DNA from: CAVXFL01 sp963761015
GTDB taxonomy: Bacteria > Pseudomonadota > Alphaproteobacteria > Acetobacterales > Acetobacteraceae
DNA length: 64,000 nucleotides
NCBI GenBank assembly: GCA_963761015.1
Contig: CAVXFL010000025.1
Span: forward strand, 1 to 64,000
Direction: 5' to 3'
In this document: positions 44,551 through 53,307 of the stretch, one piece after another
Position numbering within the stretch: the stretch's first letter is position 1
Layout: each line of letters opens with the position of its first letter
Program-made: the position numbers and the translations under genes
The notes under the pieces: generated by a model
What the model was told of the DNA's origin: nothing
Database searches by the model: none
What the model saw: the letters and a program-made list of their open reading frames with translations, nothing else

Positions 44551-47411
44551 CTAGGCCGCCATCAATGCGTCGCGCACCAGCTTGCCCTGCTCCGCCGCGT
44601 GCACCTTCGCAAGCCCGGTGGCGGGGCTGGCCGCGTCCTCGCGCCCGACATAGCCGGGACGTTTCGCGCGGATGTCGAGCCGTTGCAGAACCGCCTCGAT
44701 ACGCCGGTCGACGAAGCTCCAGGCCCCCATGTTCGCCGGCTCCTCCTGGCACCAGACCACCTCGGCGTTGCGATAGGGCGCCAGCACCTTGGGCAGCGTG
44801 ATCAGCGGAAACGGATAGAGCTGCTCCAGCCGCACGATGGCGACGTCCTTCGTTCCGGCTTCCCGCCGCGACCCCAGCAGGTCGTAGTACACCTTGCCGC
44901 TGCATAGCACGACACGGCGCACCCGATCGGCCTCGGCGATCGGATCGGTTTCCGGAACGACCGGGAGAAAGCCGCTGCCGTTCATCATCTCGTCGAGCTT
45001 CGAGACCGCCATCTTGTGGCGAAGCAGCGATTTCGGCGTCATCACCACGAGCGGCTTGCGGAAATTGCGTTTCAACTGCCGCCGCAGCGCGTGAAAATAG
45101 TTGGCCGGCGTGGTCAGGTTGCACACTGTCAAGTTGCGCTCGGCGCAGAGTTGCAAATAGCGCTCCAGCCGCGCCGAGGAATGCTCCGGCCCCTGGCCCT
45201 CGTAGCCGTGCGGCAGCAGCAGCGTCAGCCCCGACATGCGCAGCCATTTGGTTTCGCCGGCGGCGAGAAACTGGTCGATGATGACCTGCGCGCCGTTGGC
45301 GAAGTCGCCGAACTGCGCTTCCCAGAGCACGAGCGTGCGCGGATCGGCCAGCGAATAGCCGTATTCGAAGCCGAGCACGCCCGCTTCCGACAACAGCGAG
45401 TTATATGCTTCGAATTTCGCCTGGCCAGGCGCGATGTTGTTCAGCGGCACGTATTCGTTGGCGTTGTTCTGATCCACCAGCACGGCATGCCGGTGGCTGA
45501 ACGTGCCGCGCTGGCTGTCCTCGCCCGACAGGCGCACCCGATGCCCTTCCATCAGCAGGCTGCCGAAAGCCAGCGCCTCGCCGGTCGCCCAGTCGATGCC
45601 CTCGCCGCTTTCGATCATGGCCCGCTTCTGATCGAGCTGGCGGGTGATCTTCGGGTTCACGGCGAAACCGTCCGGCACGCGCGAGATCGCCGCGCCGATG
45701 CTGCGCAAGGTGGCGGCGGCGACGGCGGTGGCCTCGTCCGCGCGCCCGTCCTCCTCGTGCGGTTGCGCGAGCCCCGCCCAGTGTCCCTCCAGCCAGTCGG
45801 CCTTGTTCGGGCGATAGGATTGCGAGGCCTGGTGGGCCTGTTCGAGCATGGCGGCGAAGTCGTCCCACATCGCCAACGCTTCCTGCTCGGATATCACGCC
45901 CTCGGCGATCAGGCGCTCGGCGTAGAGCGCGCGCACCGTTTTGCGCTGCGCGATCGCCTTGTACATGATCGGCTGCGTGAACGCCGGCTCGTCGGCCTCG
46001 TTGTGGCCGTAACGGCGATAGCAGACGATGTCGAGCACGATGTCGACGCCGAATTGCAGCCGGAACTCCGCGGCCATTTGCGCGCAGAACACCACCGCTT
46101 CCGGCTCGTCGCCGTTCACGTGCAGGATCGGCGCCTGCACCGATTTCGCGACATCGGTGCAGTAGAGGCCGGAATAGGCGTGCGCGGGGAGCGTGGTGAA
46201 GCCGATCTGGTTGTTCACCACGATATGCACCGTGCCGCCGGTGCGGTAGCCGATCAGCTGGCTCATCGCCAGCGTCTCGTAGACGAGGCCCTGGCCGGCG
46301 AACGCGGCGTCGCCGTGCATCAGGACACCCATGACGGAGCGCCGCGCGCGCGTGTCGCCCGCCATGTCCTGGCGCGCGCGCACCTTGCCGACCACCACCG
46401 GATCGACGGCTTCGAGGTGCGAGGGATTGGGTTGCAGCGAGAGATGCACCGACCGGCCGTCGATATCGAGGTCGCTCGAGGTGCCGAGGTGATATTTCAC
46501 GTCGCCCGAACCCTGCACGTCGTCCGGATTCACGCCGGCGCCGGCGAACTCGCTGAACACGGCGGTGAACGGCTTCTTCATCACGTTCACCAGCGTATTC
46601 AGCCGGCCGCGATGCGGCATGCCGATGCAGATCTCGCCGACCCGCGCGCGCGCGGCCGTGGCGATGACGGTGTGCAGCGCCGGAATGGTCGATTCCGCGC
46701 CTTCCAGGCCGAAGCGCTTGGTGCCGACATAGCGCTTCTGGCAGAACGCCTCGAACCCCTCCGCTTCGGTGAGTTGCCGCAGGATCGCCTTGCGGGTCTC
46801 GGCCTCGGCGGACTGCCGCCAGGGCGCGCCCTCGACGCGGCGCTGAATCCAGGATTTCTGGTCGGGGTCCTGGATGTGCATGAACTCCACGCCGACCAGG
46901 CCGCAATAGGTCTCGCGCAGGATCGGCCAGGATCTCGCGGATAGTGGCCGTCTCGCGCCCGAGCACGTGGTCGATGAAGATCGGCCGGTCGTAATCGGCC
47001 GCGGTGAAGCCGTAGCTCGCCGGGTCGAGTTCCGGGTGCGGCTTCGGCATTTGCAGCCCGAGCGGGTCGAGCCGCGCCTCCAGATGCCCGCGCACCCGAT
47101 AGGCGCGGATCATCATCAGCGCGCGGATGGAATCGTGCGCCGCCGCGCGGATCTGCTCGATGGACCCGGGGCGGCGACGGGGCCGGCCTGGCCGTTCGCT
47201 CCGGCGCGGCGAAATGCGAGGGCCGGGGCGCCCAGGAGGCGCCGGAGGCGTCGGTCAGCACGCTGCGCGCCTCGTCGTTCAGGGCGGCGAACAGCTCGGC
47301 GAAGCTCGGGTCCACCGACGCGGGATCAGCGACCCAGCGCGCGTACAGATCGGCGAGAAACGCCGCGTTGGCGCCGTTGAAGGCGGTGGCGAGCACGTCG
47401 ACACCTGGCAT
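44551..47411 (-). CDS. sucA: 2-oxoglutarate dehydrogenase E1 (two frameshifts)
   Basis: E1 decarboxylates 2-oxoglutarate with thiamine diphosphate and passes the succinyl group to SucB. The reconstructed product is about 952 residues. The N-terminus has TAFNGANAAFLADLYARWV, which binds E2. Then come IRAYRVRGHLEARLDPLGL, SYGFTAADYDRPIF, GMPHRGRLNTLVNV, and the ThDP region GDAAFAGQGLVYETL with NNQIGFTT. The frame breaks near 47162 and 46926; deleting one base at each restores IEQIRAAAHDSIRALMMIR and ILRETYCGLVGVEFMHIQD. A DVLATAF-type start at 47411 is used. Normally sucD lies just upstream, but here a 5 kb accessory island intervenes. Confidence 0.95.
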
Positions 47412-47453
47412 GAATAACCCCGTGTTCTGGTTGCCGAGCGAATACTGGTGAAA

Positions 47454-47462
47454 GCGGGTATA
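47454..47462 (-). promoter_or_regulatory. AT-rich -10-like element upstream of sucA
   Basis: In a GC-rich setting the minus strand reads CCTTATATACCC about 45 bases before the sucA ATG, resembling an extended -10 (TATATA). No convincing -35 is seen. It is of interest because sucA has been separated from the sucCD promoter by the island and needs its own or a borrowed promoter. Confidence 0.25.
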
Positions 47463-47516
47463 TAAGGGATGAGCGGGCCGGCCACCCCTGCGCGGCGCGC
47501 CGGGCTCCCGTGCCGA

Positions 47517-47891
47517 TTACCCGATACCCGCCGCAAGCGCGATCTGGCGGCGGATGGCGGCGAGCTGCTCCGGGTTGACGCGGGATCGGGTCGGCCGAAG
47601 GCGTTGCTTGGACGCGGTGGTCAGCAGGTGCGAGGCCGCCCAGCACGGCTTTGGGCAGCCGTTTTCCGCGCTGGGTGCAATGGCCACCGAAAGATCCGGG
47701 ATGACGAGGGTGGCGTCCTCGGTCAGCGGCACGAGAATAGCGTTCGGGTAATTCGGCGCGAACAGCCTCTCATTGTCCACGACCACGGCCGGCCGGAGCT
47801 GGTTCGGCTCCTTCGGCCGCGCGTCGCCGCGCCAATCCGCCAGCACGATCTGTCCGGCGCCGAGGACGAGTTGCTTATTCTCCCCCGACAT
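47517..47891 (-). CDS. PemK/MazF-family toxin
   Basis: A 124-residue endoribonuclease-type toxin of the PemK/MazF fold. Family blocks are GQIVLADWRGDARPKEPNQLRPAVVVDN, with the conserved Arg-Pro-Val strand, and PNYPNAILVPLTEDAT. Then come LSVAIAPSAENGCPKPCWAASHLLTTASKQRL and the C-terminal helix PEQLAAIRRQIALAAG. The start overlaps the end of the upstream RHH gene by 17 bases, the usual antitoxin-then-toxin order. It lies 105 bases upstream of sucA on the same strand, so read-through from this operon could reach sucA. Confidence 0.9.
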   Translation of the reverse strand: MSGENKQLVLGAGQIVLADWRGDARPKEPNQLRPAVVVDNERLFAPNYPNAILVPLTEDATLVIPDLSVAIAPSAENGCPKPCWAASHLLTTASKQRLRPTRSRVNPEQLAAIRRQIALAAGIG

Positions 47892-48117
47892 CGGCGCGCG
47901 GCGTTCCCCACGCCTCGTAGAAGGCCCGCGCTGCCGGGTCCGTGGCCACCCGATCGCCGATGGCCGCGCTCGCGCGATAGATGCGCGCCCGCCGCGCCTC
48001 GCGCGCGGCTTCGGCGGCCAGATCGCGTAACAGGGTGGCCAGTCCAATACCGCGTGACCGGGCCTGCGCCTCGAGCTCGTCGCGCACGTCGTCGTCCAGA
48101 CGGACGGAAACCGGCAT
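47875..48117 (-). CDS. Ribbon-helix-helix antitoxin
   Basis: An 80-residue protein beginning MPVSVRLDDDVRDELEAQARSRG, a clear RHH (CopG/Arc-like) DNA-binding strand and helix. A helical Arg/Ala-rich C-terminus follows, presumably wrapping the toxin. A GTG at 48123 would add two residues. It is the first gene of the pair with the PemK toxin and probably autoregulates the operon; a small inverted repeat lies just upstream. Confidence 0.88.
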   Translation of the reverse strand: MPVSVRLDDDVRDELEAQARSRGIGLATLLRDLAAEAAREARRARIYRASAAIGDRVATDPAARAFYEAWGTPRADVGGE

Positions 48118-48148
48118 ACCCACCGAATCACCTGTAGCCGATCAGCCA

Positions 48149-48164
48149 ACTACGCCCATGTAGT
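48149..48164. promoter_or_regulatory. Possible operator of the RHH/PemK pair
   Basis: A perfect inverted repeat ACTAC-GCCCAT-GTAGT lies about 32 bases upstream of the antitoxin ATG. RHH antitoxins bind short palindromes in their own promoters, so this is a reasonable operator candidate. Five-base arms can occur by chance. Confidence 0.3.
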
Positions 48165-48403
48165 GCGCTGCGCATTCGGTGGCAAGGCAGGCGACACGCG
48201 CCAGCCAAGCTCAGCAGAACGGTGGCACCTCCGACGGAGGAGCCGGCGGCGAGGCCATTTGGGCGCGTGGATGGCGGAAGACCCGACACATGGCCCTTAT
48301 GCGACCGGAGGCGGGCGAGTCGGTAGCCCGGCTTTGCGGGGAATGGACAGTTCTTCCAACACGTAAGGTGATCGAAACTGGGAAGTTTGTAAAAGGTAAG
48401 ATG

Positions 48404-48432
48404 TGGCGGGCGCCGACCGTGCTCGCTATAAT
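48404..48432 (+). promoter_or_regulatory. Probable promoter of the MntA/HepT-like pair
   Basis: A perfect consensus -10 TATAAT is at 48427-48432, only 7 bases before the nucleotidyltransferase ATG at 48440, so the transcript would be nearly leaderless. The sequence 17 bases upstream (TGGCGG region near 48404) is a weak -35 match. Confidence 0.45.
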
Positions 48433-48439
48433 GAGATCC

Positions 48440-48737
48440 ATGAATCGCGAGGACATTCTTGCCACGCTACGGGAGAACGAGGCCGCTTTGCGTGCCCGCG
48501 GGGTGGCGCATGCTGCGCTGTTCGGGTCCCGCGCGCGCGGGGATGGCCGCCCCGATAGCGACACCGACATCATGATCGAGATCGATCCCGAGGCGCATGT
48601 GGAAGTTCTGGGGTTACGTCGGGATCAAGGAGTATATCGCGACGCTGTTCGACGGCTCGGTCGATGTCATCGATCGTGAGGCGCTGAAACCTTACATCGC
48701 CCCCGCCGCGACCGCCGATGCCATCTATGCCTTTTGA
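48440..48737 (+). CDS. MntA-like minimal nucleotidyltransferase antitoxin (frameshifted)
   Basis: A roughly 98-residue MNT protein once one extra base near 48609 is removed. The nucleotidyltransferase motif is GSX10DXD: G29-S30 in LFGSRARGDG, and D41/D43 in SDTDIMIEID. After the break the frame resumes WGYVGIKEYIATLFDG and ends TADAIYAF, overlapping the HEPN gene start. In characterised pairs MntA AMPylates the HepT toxin to silence it. An upstream in-frame ATG at 48431 is an alternative start. The uncorrected frame would replace the last third of the protein. Confidence 0.85.
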
Positions 48738-49086
48738 TCCTCAGGATACAAGGCGCTGGCTCGGGGACATTCAGCATCACATCGCTCTGGCGGAGAGCTT
48801 TGCGGCAGGCACGGTCTACGAGACCTTCAAGGATGACCTGCTGCGGCTTTATGCCGTGACCCGCTGCCTGGAAATTATCTCCGAAGCCTCCCGGCGATTG
48901 CCCAAGGAATTGAAAGCGCGGCATCCCGCGATCGAATGGCGGGAGATGGCAGGTGCCGGCAACATCTACCGCCACGAATACGAGGACGTGGCGGCGCGCA
49001 GGGTGTGGGACACGCTCACGCACCACTTGCCGGCACTGCGTGGGGTTGTCGCCCACGAACTGGCGGCGCTCGACCGCACACCATGA
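48718..49086 (+). CDS. HepT-like HEPN-domain protein (DUF86)
   Basis: A 122-residue all-alpha protein of the DUF86/HepT family, paired with the nucleotidyltransferase just upstream. It has RRWLGDIQHHIALAESFAAG and AVTRCLEIISEASRRLP. The motif region is AIEWREMAGAGNIYRHEYEDV. HEPN RNases usually carry R-x4-H-x-Y here. The His and Tyr are present (RHEY), but the position of the usual first Arg is Gly (AGN rather than MRN). So this is either a divergent toxin or a catalytically altered HEPN protein. Starts at 48718 or 48727 are possible. Confidence 0.85.
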   Translation: MPSMPFDPQDTRRWLGDIQHHIALAESFAAGTVYETFKDDLLRLYAVTRCLEIISEASRRLPKELKARHPAIEWREMAGAGNIYRHEYEDVAARRVWDTLTHHLPALRGVVAHELAALDRTP

Positions 49087-49641
49087 TCTATGGCTACACG
49101 CGAGTCTCGACCGACGGCCAGAGCGTCGCCAGAGCGTTGATGCCCAGGTGCCGCAGCTCGCTCGCGCCGGCTGCAAGCAGGTGTTCCGCGAGATCGCGAG
49201 CGGCGCCAAGACCGACCGCAGCCAGCTCCGCCGCGCCCTCGACCAGTTCGCCGCCGGCGACGTGCTGATGGTGACGCGCTCGACCGCATGGCGCGCTCGA
49301 TCCGCGACCTGCTCAACATCCTCGCCGCGATCACCGGCAAGAAGGCCGGATTCCGGTCGCTAGGCGACACATGGGCCGACACCACCACATCACACGGGCG
49401 GCTGATGCTGACCGTGCTCGGCGGCCTTGCAGAGTTCGAGCGCGAGCTGATCCGCGCCCGCACCGCGGAGGGCCGGGCGCGAGCGAAAGCCAACGGCAAG
49501 AGCCTAGGCCGGCCATTCAAGCTGACTCCGCACCAGCGGCGCGAGGCGATCCGCCGGCGCGATCATGGCGACGAATCCCTTGCCGAGATTGGCCGCAGCT
49601 ACAACGTCAGCGCGGCCACGATTTCGAGGTTGGCAGTGTAA
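49083..49641 (+). pseudogene. Serine recombinase/resolvase, broken by two lesions
   Basis: A Tn3-resolvase/invertase-type recombinase. The N-terminus IYGYTRVSTDGQSV contains the catalytic serine (S9). The first lesion is an 11-base tandem duplication (GCCAGAGCGT twice, 49117-49137), after which another frame gives AQVPQLARAGCKQVFREIASG. The second is near 49276, after which MARSIRDLLNILAAITGKK and LTVLGGLAEFERELIRARTAEG follow. The C-terminal helix-turn-helix is ESLAEIGRSYNVSAATISRL. The reconstructed length is near 185 residues. The duplication looks like a genuine mutation, so I call this a probable pseudogene. It marks the island as mobile in origin. Confidence 0.85.
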
Positions 49642-49703
49642 GGAGAGAGAGACATTAGCATGGACACTCATCCTCGGTTCGCAGTGACTCGGCTAGGGCC
49701 ACC

Positions 49704-50597
49704 ATGAGAGACTACTTTGTGAGGGTAATCGATCAAGGCGTGTCAGTGATCGAAGAGTTTTGGGCTGTCGAGCCGACCATTGCCCACCAAGGTGTCGTCC
49801 CCTCTAAGTTCGGAACTCATTCCGCTGACTCCGGCGAGGACATTTTCACTACGCTGGAAAAGCGTGGTTTCCCCAGGTATCAGTTTCACAAATTGCAACT
49901 CGGCCCAGGCGAATATTTCCCGCGCATCGCGCGTCCGAGGAGCACCCGGCCCGAATGTAGCCCAGGCCACAACCCCGACCAGAGTGCTGCCGCCCGCAAC
50001 ATCCGGACAACTAGCACCGGCCAGCTTCATGCCTTGATCCAGGAGTTGCAGCAGATTTGCCGAGTTGTTCATCCCATCGAGCACAACTTCTGCGCCTATG
50101 GCCACGAAATCAGAAATATCATCATCATCGCTTGCACCGAGGTCGAGGCACATTGGAAAAACATACTGGAAGCAAACGGCCAAAACGCAAAGAACCGGCG
50201 CGACTACGTTAAGCTGGCCTTGCCGATGAAGTTAGGAGAATACCGCGTCACGCTCCCTTGGTATCCATGGCTGGATCCGATAGCACCGTTCGAGAAATGG
50301 GTTCCGGTCGAGCGCGGAAAAAAGCAGACCCTGCCTTGGTACGATGCCTACAACGATATCAAACATGACCGAGAGAAAAATTTCGCGGAGGCCAAGCTGA
50401 TATACGCCTTGAAGGCCGTCACCGGCTGTTTCGTAATGCTTTGCGGTCAGTACGGTTGGGACTTTGCGACGCGGGGCGAGGCAGCAGCGGACGCGTTCTT
50501 TCGGCTAATCGAGGCTCCGAAATGGGAGCCACCCGAAATCTATGTTTCCGAGTATGGCGCAATACCTCGGGGGCGGCCTTACCCGTTTGAACCGTAA
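49704..50597 (+). CDS. Unrecognised 297-residue protein in the island
   Basis: An intact 297-residue gene with a base composition visibly less GC-rich than the core genes. I recognise no family with confidence. The C-terminal half looks all-helical: HEIRNIIIIACTEVEAHWKN, then WYDAYNDIKHDREKNFAEAK, and ALKAVTGCFVMLCGQYGW. The WYxAYNDxKHxR pattern is reminiscent of HEPN-like proteins of toxin and defence loci, but that is inference. It lies 63 bases after the recombinase and 19 bases before the PIN-like gene on the same strand, so the two are probably cotranscribed. Confidence 0.75.
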   Translation: MRDYFVRVIDQGVSVIEEFWAVEPTIAHQGVVPSKFGTHSADSGEDIFTTLEKRGFPRYQFHKLQLGPGEYFPRIARPRSTRPECSPGHNPDQSAAARNIRTTSTGQLHALIQELQQICRVVHPIEHNFCAYGHEIRNIIIIACTEVEAHWKNILEANGQNAKNRRDYVKLALPMKLGEYRVTLPWYPWLDPIAPFEKWVPVERGKKQTLPWYDAYNDIKHDREKNFAEAKLIYALKAVTGCFVMLCGQYGWDFATRGEAAADAFFRLIEAPKWEPPEIYVSEYGAIPRGRPYPFEP

Positions 50598-50615
50598 GGG
50601 GCCGCGGAGCGAGGC

Positions 50616-51362
50616 ATGAAGATCAGCTTTGACAGCAACGCGTGGGAGACCATCTTCGCGCCGGACGATACCGGCGGCGCGCCAATTCGAGCGGCCCTGG
50701 CGGATGGCCGGATCGAGGGGTTCATTTGCGATGCAGGATTCCGGATCGAGGCGGTCACCAAGCGGAACCGCCCCGCCTACTTCTCGCAGCCGCATATGGC
50801 GGTCCGGGTCGATGCCCCAATCCCGCGAGGCGGCGGGCGCTTCGATGTCGCCATGTCGATTGGTCCCAATAACGGCAAGCATCCCGGATTGCCTAAAGTC
50901 CAGGCCGCGAAGCTCGGGCGCGCCCTTGCGACTGGCGCCAAACTCATGTCCGGGCAAAATTGGATGGGTCTTCCCATTGCGCCGGAAATCAGCGACCGAG
51001 CCAATTTCGTTCATGAAGACGCCGACGCGATGCGGGAACGCGAGGAGCGACAGCTCGCGATCTCTGCGGAAATTGAGGCGCGCGGGCTGGGGAAGGCCAT
51101 CTTCGATGCTGCTGATGGATGGACGGATCGTCCCCGGACTCCCGCCGAGGAGAAGCAGTTGATCGCGGCTTGCGCCGAGTGGGCGGACGGCGAGCTGGTG
51201 GCTGCCCATTTTGCGTATCGTAACGACATTCTCTGTACGAACGATCACGCCCGGAACGCGGGTCGCTCGATTTTCGACGCTGCGAACAGGGTATGGCTTG
51301 CCGACAGCTATGGCGTGACGTGCCTGACGTTGCCCGAGCTGACTGCGAAGATTACTTCATGA
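50616..51362 (+). CDS. PIN-like domain protein (putative ribonuclease)
   Basis: A 248-residue protein. It opens MKISFDSNAWETIF with an early acidic residue (D6), like the first metal ligand of PIN nucleases. It closes with DILCTNDHARNAGRS, where D204 and D210 fit the C-terminal acidic positions, followed by ADSYGVTCLTLPEL, the usual final strand. An acidic helical middle (EDADAMREREERQLA) could supply further ligands. The match is to the fold pattern, not a named family. The start is 19 bases after the 297-residue gene, suggesting a two-gene unit. Confidence 0.65.
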   Translation: MKISFDSNAWETIFAPDDTGGAPIRAALADGRIEGFICDAGFRIEAVTKRNRPAYFSQPHMAVRVDAPIPRGGGRFDVAMSIGPNNGKHPGLPKVQAAKLGRALATGAKLMSGQNWMGLPIAPEISDRANFVHEDADAMREREERQLAISAEIEARGLGKAIFDAADGWTDRPRTPAEEKQLIAACAEWADGELVAAHFAYRNDILCTNDHARNAGRSIFDAANRVWLADSYGVTCLTLPELTAKITS

Positions 51363-51484
51363 ACCAACCCGCATCGATCATCGCCCGAACTAAGCTCCTG
51401 GCCATGATCGCCGGTGCCCGGTGCCCCCGGCCCGGCCAGGCAGAAATGCTAACCGTTGAGCCGGTAGAACTACTAACTCTATAA
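51359..51484 (+). CDS. Small open frame overlapping the PIN-like gene end
   Basis: A 41-codon frame starting at an ATGA overlap with the PIN-like stop: MNQPASIIARTKLLAMIAG and so on. It has no recognisable features. The coupling-type overlap is its only support; it may be chance. Confidence 0.25.
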   Translation: MNQPASIIARTKLLAMIAGARCPRPGQAEMLTVEPVELLTL

Positions 51485-51491
51485 ACCCGGC

Positions 51492-52434
51492 ATGTTCGAC
51501 AGCGCCACCCCCAACCACCCCGAGCCCCGGATCGTTGTCCGGGGCGGGCCTCGCCTTGCGGCTTCCGGCCGATGCCTATTGGCAGCTCGTCCACACGCTG
51601 CGCCTCACGCTGCCGCCGCCGCTCGGCGATTCGGCGGAGGATCTGCTCCGGCGCGATCACGCGGCCATCGCCCGCATCGCCGCGCTCGCGCCCGCCAACG
51701 CCGCCGAGGCCGATGTCGCCGCGCAGTTCGTCGCCGCCTCGGAGCAGTGGAAGGATTGCCTCAGGCTCGCCCAGCTTCCCGAAACCCTGCCCCGTGCCCC
51801 GAAACGGGGCACGCCGGACGGGCACCCCGCAAGATCGACAGATTTTTCGGGGTGCCCCGAGTGGGCGGCGAAATGCCGCGCCCAGGCGATCGCCATGATG
51901 CGCCAGTCGCAGAGCGCGCTCCGGCTGCTCCTCCGGATGCAGGACGCGCGGCGCAAGGTGGAGAAAGATGGCGCCGCCGCCGACCGCCTCGTCTGGAGCG
52001 AACATTGCGCCGCCAGCTTGATGGCGGAGGCGCTGTCGCAGCACCCGCACCCCGGCCCTCTCGCGGAGGCAGACGGCGAAGGCGCAATATTCCCTCTCCC
52101 GTCGGGCGAGGGTCTGGGTGCGGGCAACGCGGCTTCGGCGGCGATTTCCGGGCCAGCGCCCCCGCCGGTCTCGCCACCCGATCCCGAGCGGCTCGCCGGC
52201 GAGCAAGACGCGCCCATCGACACCGCATCAGGCAACGCGCCACGGACCCCGGGCCATCCCGAGACCGCTGCCGGGCCCTGCGCGAGTCGGCTCGGCAACG
52301 CGCGTCCGGACGCCGTCTCAAAACACGATCTGCCATCTCGGCATGCGGGCATTGAGACAGCTGTGAGACGCCTGACGCCGTCGCGCTTGCCCGGCGCGGC
52401 ACCAGGCAGGGCGGCTATCCCGGCCGTGTGCTAA
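51492..52434 (+). CDS. Hypothetical protein with embedded repeat-derived segment (possible frameshift)
   Basis: Reading from the ATG at 51492 gives MFDSATPNHPEPRIVV. After one extra base near 51540 it continues GAGLALRLPADAYWQLVHTLR, then LTLPPPLGDSAEDLLRRDHA and further helical sequence (EQWKDCLRLAQLPE, AIAMMRQSQSALRLLLRMQ). Uncorrected, the frame could start at a TTG at 51535. Around residue 180 it passes through a copy of a GC-rich interspersed repeat (HPHPGPLAEADGEG...FPLPSGEGLGAG), after which the sequence is Pro/Ala-rich and may not be native. Unknown function. It is convergent with sucD and overlaps its end by 4 bases. Confidence 0.55.
52041..52124 (+). repeat. Interspersed palindromic repeat inside a coding region
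   Basis: The segment has the layout CCCGGCCCTCTCGCGG ... TTCCCTCTCCCGTCGGGCGAGG, closely resembling the element at 62141-62232. Both contain two CCCTCTCC-type arms that pair with GAGAGGG-type arms. Such elements are scattered in alphaproteobacterial genomes, mostly between genes; this copy sits within an open frame. Confidence 0.6.
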
Positions 52435-53307
52435 CCCCCGAGCGCCTTCACCATCGTGCTGCCGAGCGCGGCGGGGCTGTCGGCGACGTAGACGCCGGCC
52501 GAGCGCATCGCCTCGATCTTGGCGCTCGCCGTGTCGCGCCCGCCGCTGATGATCGCGCCGGCATGGCCCATCCGCCGGCCCGGCGGCGCGGTCAGGCCGG
52601 CGATGAACCCGACCGCCGGCTTCTTCACGCGCGCGCGTGCCAGGAATTCGGCGGCCTCGATCTCGCTCTCGCCGCCGATCTCGCCGATGATGACGATCGC
52701 CTCGGTCTGCGGGTCGGCCAGGAACAGCTCCAGCACCTCGACGAAATCCGTGCCCTTCACCGGATCGCCGCCGATGCCGACGCAGGTTGATTGGCCGAGC
52801 CCGGCCGCCGTCGTCTGCGCCACCGCCTCGTAGGTGAGCGTGCCCGAGCGCGACACGATGCCGACCTTGCCCCGCCGGTGGATGTGGCCCGGCATGATGC
52901 CGATCTTGCACGCCTCGGGGGTGATGACGCCGGGGCAGTTCGGCCCGATCAGGCGTGAGCGCGACCCGTCCAGCGCCCGCTTCACCCGCACCATGTCGAG
53001 CACCGGAATGCCCTCGGTGATGCAGACGATGAGCGGGATCTCCGGCGTCGATCGCCTCCAAAATGGCATCCGCCGCGAACGGCGGCGGCACATAGATGGC
53101 GGACGCCGTGGCCCCGGTGCGGGCGCGGGCCTCCGCCACCGTGTCGAACACCGGCAGGTCCAGATGGGTGCCGCCGCCCTTGCCGGGCGTCACCCCGCCC
53201 ACGACCTTGGTGCCGTAGGCGATGGCCTGTTCGGAATGGAACGTGCCCTGCGCGCCGGTGAAGCCCTGGGTGATCACGCGGGTCTCGGCGTCCACCAGGA
53301 TCGCCAT
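52431..53307 (-). CDS. sucD: Succinate-CoA ligase subunit alpha (frameshifted)
   Basis: SucD carries the phosphohistidine and CoA site of succinyl-CoA synthetase. The N-terminus is MAILVDAETRVITQGFTGAQG, with VVGGVTPGKGGGTHLDLPVF. After one extra base near 53043 the frame resumes EIPLIVCITEGIPVLDMVRV. RLIGPNCPGVITPEACKIG and GRRMGHAGAIISGG, containing the active-site His, follow. Corrected length is about 291 residues, as expected. The ATG overlaps the sucC stop. In related genomes sucA follows directly, but here the accessory island does. Confidence 0.95.

Larger units (their letters stand above)
48118..48439. other. Divergent intergenic region between two toxin-antitoxin pairs
   Basis: About 320 bases with no convincing gene; open frames here lack family features. 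It should hold both divergent promoters. A tight hairpin CCTCCG-A-CGGAGG lies at 48228-48240 and a consensus -10 near the right end. The right third is visibly richer in A and T. Confidence 0.5.

Noticed and set aside
44500..46944. Long plus-strand open frames across sucB and sucA
   Set aside because: They are antisense shadows of the dehydrogenase genes, His/Arg/Gln-rich and without domains.
48163..48366. A 67-codon plus-strand frame between the two toxin-antitoxin pairs
   Set aside because: No family features, no ribosome site, Arg/Gly-rich low-complexity composition; better regarded as intergenic promoter DNA.
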